Shown: positions 1 through 8,645, counted from the first letter of the stretch. The stretch is DNA of 12,025 nt from Candidatus Tectimicrobiota bacterium (GCA_016193065.1 JACPSX010000085.1:1-12025); one strand, 5' to 3'. Program-made: numbers and translations. Notes: generated by a model not told the origin, from the letters alone.

Positions 1-304
1 CGGTCCCGAGGGGAAAGGCGTCGCCGTCCTTGACGCGTCGGGCAGGATACGCGAGGTCGGTCTGTTCGTGAAGGAGCAGTTCGGCGCCCGTCATCCGGAC
101 CAGGCGGCGGGCGCCCGAGACGTGGTCGGCGTGAGTGTGGGTGTCGATCACGTAGCGGATGGAAGTCCCGTGTCTGCGGGCGCTGCTGGCGAACGGCTCC
201 GGATCCCAGAGCGGGTCGATGACCGCGCACTGGCCGCTCTCCTCGCAGCCCAACACGTAGGAAGCGCACCCCGTCTCCGGCCTGACCACCTGTTCAAAGA
301 ACAT
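1..304 (-). CDS. MBL-fold hydrolase, persulfide dioxygenase-like (partial)
   Basis: The first 101 codons of a metallo-beta-lactamase-fold protein are present; the rest lies beyond the left edge. The ATG at 302-304 is preceded by a G-rich ribosome-binding stretch. Residues 54-64 read DTHTHADHVSG, giving the HxHxDH metal motif (H56, H58, D60, H61). The preceding AVIDP strand (27-31) and the TGCASYVLG start are typical of the ETHE1/rhodanese-associated subgroup. By family, such enzymes oxidise glutathione persulfide with a mononuclear iron, or act as related thioester hydrolases. A thiosulfate sulfurtransferase encoded just upstream on the same strand favours the persulfide dioxygenase reading, but that is inference: the second half, with the remaining metal ligands, is not visible. 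A glyoxalase II-like hydrolase is the main alternative. The gene sits 120 bp downstream of the small ORF, probably in the same operon. Confidence 0.85.
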   Translation of the reverse strand, partial: MFFEQVVRPETGCASYVLGCEESGQCAVIDPLWDPEPFASSARRHGTSIRYVIDTHTHADHVSGARRLVRMTGAELLLHEQTDLAYPARRVKDGDAFPLGT

Positions 305-353
305 CCGCGCCCCCCTTCACGCACTGCATCCCGCTCTGTTCGGCCAAGTTGCC

Positions 354-368
354 GCTCCCACCGGGAGC
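354..368. other. Perfect 6-bp hairpin in gap before MBL gene
   Basis: GCTCCC and GGGAGC are separated by three bases. No T-run follows on the minus strand, so it is not a convincing intrinsic terminator. It may be a processing or stability hairpin in the operon transcript. A second perfect hairpin (GGACTC/GAGTCC, 421-437) spans the stop codon of the upstream small gene. Confidence 0.3.
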
Positions 369-424
369 CGCCTCGCCCTGCCCGAAGGAGCGCGGGTCGA
401 GGCGGTCTCCCGAGCGGAGCGGAC

Positions 425-655
425 TCATGCGGAGTCCGAAGTAAGGACGCGCGTCTTGCCCAGCATCTCCTCGGCTTTCTGGATCGCCTTCTTCTCCGCC
501 TCCTCCCGGGTCGGACCCTTGCCGCGGGCCAGGACCGCGCCGGGCTCCACGTTGTCCACGGTGCAGAGGTACTCGTCGCCGAGCCTGTAGCTCACGATGT
601 TGATCTTCCACCGCCCGACCTGTTGCTGCCTCTTGGTGTACTCCTCTACCTTCAT
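425..655 (-). CDS. Small hypothetical protein with dsRBD-like C-terminal half
   Basis: A 76-residue protein I do not recognise as a named family. The ATG at 653-655 follows a strong G-rich Shine-Dalgarno stretch (GGGGGGAGGAA), which supports real translation. It lies 22 bp after the rhodanese stop and before the MBL gene, so it is most likely the middle gene of the sulfur operon. Residues about 14-42 look like three beta strands (WKINIVSYRLG, YLCTVDN, AVLARGKG). They are followed by a charged helix, about 48-66, with EEAEKKAIQKAEEML. This beta-beta-beta-alpha order, with a lysine- and alanine-rich final helix, resembles the second half of a double-stranded-RNA-binding domain, but the first helix is absent. 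There is no signal peptide or membrane segment. RNA binding is only a fold-level guess; the context could equally point to a partner or chaperone of the sulfur enzymes. Confidence 0.75.
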   Translation of the reverse strand: MKVEEYTKRQQQVGRWKINIVSYRLGDEYLCTVDNVEPGAVLARGKGPTREEAEKKAIQKAEEMLGKTRVLTSDSA

Positions 656-677
656 TTCCTCCCCCCTCGACGGGCAG

Positions 678-1517
678 CTATGCCGGCCTCTCGATGGGGG
701 CGCGAACGAGGTTCCCCCACTCGGTCCAACTGCCGTCGTAGTTCTTCACGTCATTGAAGCCCAGCAGGTATTTGAGGACGAACCAGGTGTGGCTCGAGCG
801 CTCGCCGCAGTAAGCGACCACGGGCTTGTTCCCGGTGATCCCCGCGCTCTCGTAAAGTTGCTGCAATTCCTCTCGGGACTTGAAGCTGCCGTCGTCGTTG
901 CAGGCCCGGGACCAGGTGATGTTCCTGGCGCCGGGGATGTGCCCGCCGCGCTGGCAGGTCTCGGGCAGGCCGGGAGGGGACAGGATTTCCCCCGTGAATT
1001 CCTGCGGGCTGCGCACGTCCACGAGCTCGATAGACATGCCTTCCATCCCCTTGTGAACATCCGGTAGGAAGGAGCGGATCGAGAGGTCGGGATCCTTTGC
1101 CCGGTAGGTTTGCGTTGAGACATGGGGAGGTTCCTTGGCGAGCTCCCTCCCTTCCTCGATCCACTTCTTGCGGCCTCCGTTCATGAGGCGCACGTCCTGG
1201 TGGCCGTAGATCTTCATCTGCCAGAGCGCCCAGGCCGCAAACCAGTTGTTGTTGTCGCCGTACAGGATCACGGTCGTGTTGTTGTCGATCCCGGAGCTCC
1301 CCATGAGGTTTTCGAACTTGTCTCTGGGGATGATGTCGCGCAGGAACGTATCGCAGAGCTGCCGGTCCCACGCCCACCCGACGGCATCCGGGATGTGTCC
1401 CTCGTCGTAGGCCTTGGTGTCCACGTCGACCTCGACGATGCGCACGTCCGGATCCTGCATGCGATCCTGAACCCATTGAGTCGAGACGAGTACCTCGGGA
1501 TGCGCGTAGTCAGCCAT
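678..1517 (-). CDS. Thiosulfate sulfurtransferase, tandem rhodanese (CysA/SseA type)
   Basis: A complete 279-residue protein with two rhodanese domains, the usual size for this family. It moves sulfane sulfur from thiosulfate or a similar donor to cyanide or thiols through a cysteine persulfide. The N-terminal domain (about 8-125) is the inactive copy: its loop reads LYGDNNNWFAAW with Asp where the catalytic Cys would be. The C-terminal domain (about 160-275) holds the active loop AYCGERSSHTWF, with Cys237 (codon at 807-809). The GHIPGA segment and the SSHTWFVLKYLLG region closely match mycobacterial CysA-type proteins. In the members I remember the loop reads CRIGERSS, so this copy seems to lack two residues after the cysteine. 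The start at 1515-1517 has the SD stretch GGAGGGGG. It is the first gene after the promoter at 1578-1606 and leads the operon with the 76-residue ORF and the MBL gene, fitting a sulfane-sulfur detoxification or oxidation role. Confidence 0.93.
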   Translation of the reverse strand: MADYAHPEVLVSTQWVQDRMQDPDVRIVEVDVDTKAYDEGHIPDAVGWAWDRQLCDTFLRDIIPRDKFENLMGSSGIDNNTTVILYGDNNNWFAAWALWQMKIYGHQDVRLMNGGRKKWIEEGRELAKEPPHVSTQTYRAKDPDLSIRSFLPDVHKGMEGMSIELVDVRSPQEFTGEILSPPGLPETCQRGGHIPGARNITWSRACNDDGSFKSREELQQLYESAGITGNKPVVAYCGERSSHTWFVLKYLLGFNDVKNYDGSWTEWGNLVRAPIERPA

Positions 1518-1577
1518 CTTGCCCCCTCCTCTGGCCGTTACTGCAGTTTGATGGGAAACTTCTGTTGTGATTATATT

Positions 1578-1606
1578 ATGTTAGGGACCTCATGCTGCCT
1601 TGTCAA
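1578..1606 (-). promoter_or_regulatory. Sigma-70-type promoter for the rhodanese operon
   Basis: On the minus strand a perfect -35 TTGACA (1601-1606) lies 17 bp from TAACAT (1578-1583), which matches the -10 consensus at 4 of 6 positions. An A/T-rich tract just upstream (about 1605-1617, AAAAAATATTTTT) looks like an UP element. Transcription would start near 1570, about 55 nt before the rhodanese ATG. A TATAAT at 1570-1575 is badly spaced for this -35. Confidence 0.65.
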
Positions 1607-1657
1607 AAATATTTTTTGGGCAGAGATTCTGCTGCGCTTCGCAGGGAGGGAGAGCTA

Positions 1658-1685
1658 ACCCCGATCTGAAATTCTTCTTCGGGGT
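1658..1685. other. 7-bp hairpin next to the folded element
   Basis: ACCCCGA (1658-1664) and TCGGGGT (1679-1685) are perfectly complementary around a 14-base loop. Neither strand has a following T-run, so it is not scored as a terminator. It lies between the spoVR stop and the rhodanese promoter. Confidence 0.3.
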
Positions 1686-1691
1686 CATTTG

Positions 1692-1824
1692 GCGGAGGCC
1701 CGCGGGTGGCGTCGGGGACGCCTCCGCAGAGCCGCGCCGGGCACCCGCCTTGCGGGTGCGGGACCCTCGTCAGGGTGACGGAGCGCGGCTTGAGGAGGCA
1801 ACCCGGCGACAGGCCCTGCGGGCC
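1692..1824. repeat. GC-rich multi-stem element (possible structured RNA or palindromic repeat)
   Basis: This fills most of the roughly 260-base gap between the spoVR stop and the rhodanese promoter. Complementary arms seen by eye: GCCTCC (1720-1725) with GGAGGC (1794-1799); AGCCGCGC (1730-1737) with GCGCGGCT (1783-1790); inside these, hairpin GCACCCGC/GCGGGTGC (1741-1759, three-base loop) and hairpin ACCCT/AGGGT (1763-1776). Together they make a three-way junction. GCGGAGGC (1692-1699) can instead pair with 1720-1727, and GGCGTC/GACGCC (1708-1722) forms another competing hairpin. A further hairpin, GGCCC/GGGCC (1812-1824), is flanked by CGACAG direct repeats (1807-1812, 1825-1830). No matching known riboswitch motif was recognised. 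It could be the 3' end of the prkA operon transcript, a dispersed palindromic repeat, or an independent small RNA. The strand cannot be decided. Confidence 0.55.
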
Positions 1825-1866
1825 CGACAGCGCGGATCAACTAGGTTTGTTTTCTTCGGATTGGGG

Positions 1867-3348
1867 CTAGATGTCTTTTTCCAGGTGCTCCTGGCCCGTG
1901 AAGCTGAGCCTCTTTTTCCGGCCTTCCACCGTGGTGTGGATGTGGACGGGGCGGCGCCAGATCTGGAAGAGATTCTTCAAGGTATCCTTGGCGTAATCGA
2001 TCCGCAGATCAACCCCTTCGTGCTGATGGTTCAGGAGGAGATCTCCGCGATTCCCATGGTTCCCGTCTTCCACGAGGATGATCGGGTTCCCCATGTTGGT
2101 CAGGCTGAAGAGGAGCTTTTGCTTGATCTTTTTAAAATCTCGATCATCGATTTCGTAGCGTTTGGTCTCTTCATTGTACTTGAATGTGAAAAGCTTGTGA
2201 TCCTCGCAGAACTCTTTGGTTAGAAACGTATCGATGAAGTTAATGTCGTTGTATATGCGGCGGACTTCGAAGATCTTTTCCCGCCCCCGGCCCAGGTTTT
2301 GATTCCAATTCTTCTTGGCCAGGTAGTCGTCGCATTCGTCGTAATCCTTGCCGAACTTCCCCTTGTTCCAGCGCTCCTCGATGTCCCGGAAAAGCTCCAC
2401 GCCAAGCTTATAGGGGTTGATGTGCCCGGGCCTGACGGCCAGGGTCCCCGAATGGTGATCGGCGTAATCGATCAGTTCGGAATCCTTCAAGGCTTTTTCC
2501 GTCATGATCTTCGAGTGCCAGTAGGTGGCCCATCCTTCGTTCATGATTTTCGTTTGAGCCTGGGGGGAGAAGTAGTAGCTCTCCTCCCGGATCATGGAGA
2601 GGATGTTGCGCTGCCACTTCTCCATCGGGGCGTGCTCGATCATGAACAGGAGGATATCGCGCTCGGGATGCTCGGGGAACATGCGCTCGCGCTGTTTTTC
2701 CTCCTCCAGCTTGCGCTTCTGGGCGTCCATGAACTCCTGGGGGTTGATGAAGCGGTCCATGTATTCCTTGCTGCGGATCTTTTGCACGGTTTTGGGAGGC
2801 TCTTCTTCCTCGATCTCTTGATCCTCCCTCCGGCGCTTTCTCTCCTGGAAGGGGGAGTGGACATCAATGAGGTTTTCCAGGGAGAGGCAGCAGTCGATGA
2901 AGCGCTCCACATCTTCCTCGCCGTACTGCTCCACGTAATTGCGCATCCGCATGCCGTGGTTTGCCATCTCGTCGATCATCTTGCGGTTCGTGCTGGAGAA
3001 GTAGATGTTGTTTTTGAAAAAATCGCAATGGGCGTATACGTGACCCATGACGATCTTCTGATCCACCAGGTTATTGCTTTCCATGAGGTAGGCATAGCAG
3101 GGGTCGTTGTTGATCACCATCTCGTAGATTTTTTGGAGTCCGTAGGCATACCCTTTGCTTAACTCCTCGTACTCCATCCCGAACCGCCAGTGCGGATAGC
3201 GGGTCGGGAAGCCTCCGTAGCTGGCCACCTCGTTGATCTGGGCGTAGTCGATAACCTCGAAGATCGTTTCGAAGAAGTCGAGACCGCAGGATAGGGCGTG
3301 GCCTTTAATTTCCTCCTTGATCTGGGTGAGGGCGGAAGAGAGGTTCAT
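1867..3348 (-). CDS. spoVR: SpoVR family protein
   Basis: A complete 493-residue SpoVR/YcgB-family protein (E. coli YcgB is about 510). The name comes from a Bacillus sporulation locus, but the family is widespread in non-sporulating bacteria and its biochemical role is unknown. Family landmarks visible: [17 protein letters not shown] at 45-61; [13 protein letters not shown] at 102-114 with H103 and H107; NEGWATYWH at 270-278; HINPYKLG at 309-316; and a His/Asn/Gly-rich stretch at 429-445 ([17 protein letters not shown]). The repeated conserved His and Glu residues look like metal ligands, but that is inference. Residues about 168-225 form a highly charged, probably flexible insert. The start at 3346-3348 was chosen because it begins the conserved region, has the SD stretch GGAAAGG, and overlaps the yeaH stop by four bases (ATGA). 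An upstream in-frame extension lies inside yeaH and is not homologous-looking. No signal peptide; cytoplasmic. Confidence 0.93.
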   Translation of the reverse strand: MNLSSALTQIKEEIKGHALSCGLDFFETIFEVIDYAQINEVASYGGFPTRYPHWRFGMEYEELSKGYAYGLQKIYEMVINNDPCYAYLMESNNLVDQKIVMGHVYAHCDFFKNNIYFSSTNRKMIDEMANHGMRMRNYVEQYGEEDVERFIDCCLSLENLIDVHSPFQERKRRREDQEIEEEEPPKTVQKIRSKEYMDRFINPQEFMDAQKRKLEEEKQRERMFPEHPERDILLFMIEHAPMEKWQRNILSMIREESYYFSPQAQTKIMNEGWATYWHSKIMTEKALKDSELIDYADHHSGTLAVRPGHINPYKLGVELFRDIEERWNKGKFGKDYDECDDYLAKKNWNQNLGRGREKIFEVRRIYNDINFIDTFLTKEFCEDHKLFTFKYNEETKRYEIDDRDFKKIKQKLLFSLTNMGNPIILVEDGNHGNRGDLLLNHQHEGVDLRIDYAKDTLKNLFQIWRRPVHIHTTVEGRKKRLSFTGQEHLEKDI

Positions 3349-4450
3349 CGTCCTTTCCCCAGAAACTCTTTGATGGAATCGTAGATTCCGTCTTTGTCCT
3401 TGATCTCGGAGACCACGAGGGGCTCGGAATCCCGGAAGTGCTCTCTCAAGTCCTTGATGAACTGTCCGCTGCCGTAAGGGCTCTCCACCTGCCCGTAGCA
3501 AACAAGGTTGCAGTGGGGGAGGATCTCCTGCCGGAGAAGCTCGATGCATTCATTGGTGTCTCCGCCGCTCCAGTTGTCTCCGTCGGAGAAATGAAAGGCA
3601 TAAATGTTCCATTCCGTAGGCGGGTAAACTTCCCGGATCAGCTTGCTGGCGTATTTGTAGGCCGAGGAGATCTTGGTCCCTCCGCTCTGCCGGGTGTGGT
3701 AGAAGGAGTGCTGGTCCACTTCCCGGGCGACGGCGTCGTGGATGATATACCGGATCTGAATCCCCTTGTACTGGGAACGCAGCCAGGTGTCGATCCAGAA
3801 GGATTCGATGCGGACGATCTCCTTCTGCTCGTCTCCCATGGAGCCCGAAACGTCCATCATATAGATGATGGCGGCGTTGCTTTCGGGCGTGGTGTGGGTT
3901 TTCCAGGACCGGTAACGCTTGTCATCCCGCACGGGGATGATGACGGGATCCGTGGGATCATAACTCCCCTGGGCCAATTGCCGGCGCAGGGCTTCTTTGT
4001 ACGTGCGCTTGAAGACGCGCAGGGTCTCGGGACCGGTGCTGCGAATCCCCGCGTACTTGTCCCTTTGGGCCGTGATGTTCTTCTTCCCCCGGGGCTCTAT
4101 GCGGGGGAGTTCCAGCTCTTCTCCAAGGATGGCGGCCAGCTCGTCCATGGAGATGTCGACCTCAAGGATGTGTTCGCCCGGGAGATTCCCCGCCCCTGAA
4201 CTGCCGTTCGCTTCCCCGTCGCCGCCGATGGAAGTGCCGGGCTCTCCCTCACCCTGACCCACTCCTCCCGTCTTGCGCGTCTCGTAGCGGAAGCGGGGGA
4301 TGTCGATCTGCGGCAGAGGAATGCTGATCAGGTCCTTGCCTTTTTTCCCGATCAACTCCCCTTGGGTGATGTAGCGTTTCAGTTCCTTCTTTATCTTTCC
4401 CCGGACGATCTGGCGAAACCGGGTGTGATCCCGCTCGATCTTGCTGACCA

Positions 4451-4451
<1 letters not shown>
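3345..4451 (-). CDS. yeaH: YeaH/YhbH family protein (DUF444, vWA-like)
   Basis: A complete 368-residue DUF444 protein, slightly shorter than B. subtilis YhbH (about 390) and E. coli YeaH (about 427). The N-terminal part (1-60) is basic with the [20 protein letters not shown] segment typical of the family. A Gly-rich low-complexity linker covers about 62-90. The C-terminal half is a von Willebrand A-like domain: MIDAS motif DVSGSMGD at 200-207, a Thr in the SGGTK segment near 259, and FSDGDNW at 288-294. Such domains bind a divalent metal and mediate protein contacts, so this is plausibly the adaptor linking PrkA and SpoVR. The molecular function is unproven. The ATG at 4449-4451 shares one base with the prkA stop (TAATG), and the gene's own stop overlaps the spoVR start, implying translational coupling across the operon. 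Confidence 0.93.
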
Positions 4452-6538
<2,087 letters not shown>

Positions 6539-6608
6539 CCTTAGCTCCTCCAAGCTCTTTTCGTAAAAGCCTTTGCTTCTGTTTGCATTGGTGACTTCTA
6601 ACCTATAA

Positions 6609-6635
6609 CGTATATCATTGATATTTTCCAGGCAA
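6609..6635 (-). promoter_or_regulatory. Possible prkA promoter with inverted-repeat operator
   Basis: On the minus strand TTGCCT (6630-6635) could be a -35 box for TATACG (6609-6614, 15-bp spacing) or TACGTT (17-bp spacing); neither -10 is strong. Lying across them is a perfect palindrome, ATATCA-A-TGATAT (6612-6624). Its position within the presumed promoter fits an operator for a dimeric regulator. No sigma-54 -24/-12 pair was seen, although enterobacterial yeaGH is reported to use alternative sigma factors. Confidence 0.35.
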
Positions 6636-6648
6636 TTTTGTGCACGCC

Positions 6649-6906
6649 TCAATCCTCCCTTGTTCCGGAGTCGCCCGCGGAACCCTTGGAATTACCATCA
6701 GTTCCAACTTCTCCTAGCCATTTGCAATGGACGTGCCGTTTCACGGTCTCCCAGGTCTTGGCTCCTCCAGGATAATTGCTTGTTTTTAAAAGGTCTGAAT
6801 AATCAAGGCCTCGTCGGTACATGGCGGCGATCCGCACAGGCCGGCCAATGGGCGAATTTGACGGGAATTTGTCAAAAACCACAGCGCAGAGAGCCAAGGT
6901 CAGCAT
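6649..6906 (-). CDS. Uncertain small ORF with HTH-like stretch
   Basis: This candidate lies in the 333-base stretch (6539-6871) between prkA and the Mut7-C gene and overlaps the latter's last 35 bases. From the ATG at 6904-6906 it encodes 85 residues. Residues about 23-63 ([19 protein letters not shown], then [14 protein letters not shown]) recall a helix-turn-helix of the kind seen in resolvases and small regulators: a MYRRGL helix followed by a TVKRHV recognition-like helix. Evidence against it: no good Shine-Dalgarno (only GGGA about 11 bases upstream), more A/T-rich codons than the neighbours, and a low-complexity Gly/Ser/Thr/Asp tail. It could be a real small regulator, an eroded fragment, or chance. 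The rest of the stretch holds the prkA leader and nothing else I can support. Confidence 0.28.
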   Translation of the reverse strand: MLTLALCAVVFDKFPSNSPIGRPVRIAAMYRRGLDYSDLLKTSNYPGGAKTWETVKRHVHCKWLGEVGTDGNSKGSAGDSGTRED

Positions 6907-7372
6907 TGTGTGATGTCCCGTGGGGAAAAACTTGCTCCATAAAAAGGCCCATTCGGCGCTGGTGAGTTCCCGGCCAGTAGATTCTACCGCATTGGGGACA
7001 GCGCCCGAAGCGGGCCGCGTGGCAAGCCACATAGTCCGGCACGAAGGGGCGGACAGCTCGGCGCTCGATCCGGATGAGTTCCATATTGCACAGGGAGCAG
7101 CGGGGTGTTCCGGGCAGATCCGTGGAGGTGATCTGCAAAGCGGTAAAGAGTTCCCTCATCTGCCCGGCAACCCCATGGGAGCGCAAAAGCAGATGGGATT
7201 GGCCGCGAAGCTTGGCGAGCAGACCCCGGTTCCGGCTCAAGAAAAGTCGGTTTTGCCGGTCAGTAAGGTCCCTGTCCGAGCCTTCTCGGACGGCTACAGT
7301 GTCAAACCCCAGGATGCGCAGCCAGCGGGCCAGCTTGCCCAGGGTCATATCAACCATAAACTGATGACCCAT
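6872..7372 (-). CDS. Mut7-C RNase domain protein (DUF82)
   Basis: A complete 166-residue protein matching the Mut7-C family, a PIN-like nuclease fold joined to a zinc ribbon. Residues 5-24 show the signature FMVDMTLGKLARWLRILGFD with acidic D8 and D24. LFLSRNRGLL (43-52) sits where many members have an LLTRDR-type motif, so the usual third acidic residue appears to be Asn48 here. The zinc part has CSLC (C92, C95) and CPQC (C125, C128), followed by the conserved GRIYWPGTH (129-137). Ribonuclease activity is predicted for the family from fold similarity; the substrate is unknown. The start at 7370-7372 gives the usual N-terminus, though the SD (AAGGGA) is weak and close; the ATG five codons later is an alternative. 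It is divergent from hrcA and shares its control region. Confidence 0.88.
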   Translation of the reverse strand: MGHQFMVDMTLGKLARWLRILGFDTVAVREGSDRDLTDRQNRLFLSRNRGLLAKLRGQSHLLLRSHGVAGQMRELFTALQITSTDLPGTPRCSLCNMELIRIERRAVRPFVPDYVACHAARFGRCPQCGRIYWPGTHQRRMGLFMEQVFPHGTSHNADLGSLRCGF

Positions 7373-7413
7373 AATCCCTTGCCCCCCATCCCGGCAGGGG
7401 GATTACCATAGAG

Positions 7414-7442
7414 ACTTTAGCCGCGAATCCCTGGAAAGGCAA
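7414..7442 (-). promoter_or_regulatory. Probable promoter of the Mut7-C gene
   Basis: On the minus strand TTGCCT (7437-7442) lies 17 bp from TAAAGT (7414-7419), each matching consensus at 4 of 6 positions. Transcription would begin near 7407, about 35 bases before the ATG. It is back to back with the hrcA promoter. Confidence 0.4.
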
Positions 7443-7464
7443 GACCTGAGGCAAATTTTTCTCC

Positions 7465-7493
7465 TTGACATGGAAGGAAAGTCTGCCTAATTT
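7465..7493 (+). promoter_or_regulatory. Heat-shock operon promoter (hrcA-grpE-dnaJ)
   Basis: A perfect -35 TTGACA (7465-7470) is followed after 17 bp by TAATTT (7488-7493), a weak -10 with 3 of 6 matches. The predicted start near 7500 lies directly before the CIRCE operator, the standard geometry for HrcA-repressed promoters transcribed by the vegetative sigma factor. Confidence 0.65.
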
Positions 7494-7503
7494 CTCAGTA
7501 ACG

Positions 7504-7530
7504 CTGGCACTCTGTAGCAGCGAGTGCTAA
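7504..7530 (+). promoter_or_regulatory. CIRCE operator for HrcA
   Basis: The right arm GAGTGCTAA (7522-7530) matches the CIRCE consensus at all nine positions. The left arm CTGGCACTC (7504-7512) matches seven of nine, and the spacer is exactly nine bases. In RNA, eight of the nine arm positions can still pair, counting one G-U. HrcA, encoded immediately downstream, binds this element and represses its own operon until heat or misfolded protein inactivates it; GroEL helps HrcA fold in studied species. Confidence 0.95.
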
Positions 7531-7573
7531 GTTTGTGGGGTGACAGGGGTGGCTGCGACGATCTTAAACACGT

Positions 7574-8623
7574 ATGATGGAAATCAAACTTAGCGAAAGA
7601 GCCGAAATTATCTTGCGGACGGTGGTCCAAAATTACATTGGGACCGCCGAGCCCGTGGGTTCCCGTACGATTGCCAAGATGACCCACTTAGGGCTGAGTC
7701 CGGCCACGATCCGGAACGTGATGTCCGATTTGGAAGACACCGGATACCTTTCCCAGCCTCACACTTCGGCGGGCCGGATGCCGACGGACCTAGCCTACCG
7801 CTTCTACGTGGACAGCCTGGGGGAAATCCCGCCTCTGGCCCGGGAGGAGCTGGAGAGAATCGAACGGAGTTTTCCCGCCGGAGTCCGGGAAATCGAAGAT
7901 CTTATGGAAGTGACTTCCCGTCTGCTTTCGTTCCTCAGCCAGCAGGCCGGCCTGGTCTCTTTACCCGATATCCGCTCCGTGGTGTTTAAACACCTGGAAT
8001 TCATCCGGCTCCGGCCTTATCAGGCCATGGCCGTTTTTGTCGCTGAGTCGGGGATCCTGCACAGCCGGATTATCAAACTCGACGAGGATTTCACCCAGGA
8101 AAAGCTCGATCAGATGACGGGCTATCTGAATGCCGAATTCGGAGGGATGTCCCTCCACCGGATCCGCAATAAGATCGTAAAGCGCATGGCCCTGGAGAAA
8201 GAGCAATATGACCAGCTCCTGATGAATGCCATGCGGCTCAGCCAGAAGGCGCTGGCTCAGGAGGAGAATCTTGAGGGTGGGCAGGTGATTCTCGGCGGGG
8301 CCACGAACATCCTAAGCCAGCCGGAGTTCAGCGCAGATGTGGACAAGATGCGCAGCATCTTTTCCGCCTTCGAGGACAAGAGCAGGTTGTTGAAGATCAT
8401 TGACCGGGTTCTTCAGGAGCATGGGGTCAGCATTTTAATCGGGGCTGAAAATGAGATTCAGGAGATGAGGAACTGCAGCCTCGTGATGCACCCTTACACC
8501 TGCGGGGACCGCGCCCTCGGTGTGCTGGGGGTCATCGGGCCTACCCGGATGGAGTATCCCCGGATGATGGCCGTCGTGGCGGCGACCGCCCACACCCTTT
8601 CGCGGCTCTTGACGGAGCGTTAG
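7574..8623 (+). CDS. hrcA: Heat-inducible transcription repressor HrcA
   Basis: A full-length 349-residue HrcA, within the normal family range (about 340-350). Residues 1-75 form the winged helix: LSERAEIILRTVVQNYI, the GTAEPVGSRTIA segment, and the recognition part LSPATIRNVMSDLEDTGYL (41-59), followed by QPHTSAGRMPT (61-71). The middle is the GAF-like dimerisation/insert region, and the C-terminal GVIGPTRMEYPRMMAVV is diagnostic. It binds the CIRCE site 44 bases upstream of its start, so the operon is autoregulated. Two adjacent ATG codons (7574 and 7577) could start translation. No good Shine-Dalgarno is close to either; the nearest G-rich stretch is about 25 bases upstream, so the protein is probably made weakly. 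grpE follows after a 129-base gap. Confidence 0.97.
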   Translation: MMEIKLSERAEIILRTVVQNYIGTAEPVGSRTIAKMTHLGLSPATIRNVMSDLEDTGYLSQPHTSAGRMPTDLAYRFYVDSLGEIPPLAREELERIERSFPAGVREIEDLMEVTSRLLSFLSQQAGLVSLPDIRSVVFKHLEFIRLRPYQAMAVFVAESGILHSRIIKLDEDFTQEKLDQMTGYLNAEFGGMSLHRIRNKIVKRMALEKEQYDQLLMNAMRLSQKALAQEENLEGGQVILGGATNILSQPEFSADVDKMRSIFSAFEDKSRLLKIIDRVLQEHGVSILIGAENEIQEMRNCSLVMHPYTCGDRALGVLGVIGPTRMEYPRMMAVVAATAHTLSRLLTER

Positions 8624-8645
8624 CGTATCCCGCCACGCTTAAATC

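Noticed and set aside
68-757. 229-codon plus-strand open frame at the left edge
   Set aside because: It is antisense to the MBL gene, the small ORF and the rhodanese end; the product is Arg/Pro/Ser-rich as expected for shadow frames.
1570-1575. Perfect TATAAT on the minus strand as the rhodanese -10
   Set aside because: It is 25 bp from TTGACA and has no other -35; TAACAT at 17 bp is the better partner.
1658-1685. Intrinsic terminator for the prkA operon
   Set aside because: The stem is good but no T-run follows on either strand and the loop is 14 bases.
3349-3549. N-terminal extension of SpoVR by 67 codons
   Set aside because: It overlaps yeaH coding sequence and has no SpoVR-like residues; the ATG at 3348 has a ribosome-binding site and the ATGA overlap.
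6539-6652. N-terminal extension of PrkA to a TTG at 6652
   Set aside because: Its SD would touch the start codon, and the stretch holds promoter-like and palindromic sequence; the ATG at 6538 has a well-spaced SD.
6618-6965. 115-codon plus-strand open frame between prkA and the Mut7-C gene
   Set aside because: Composition is random-looking, it is antisense to the Mut7-C 3' end, and no SD or domain is seen.
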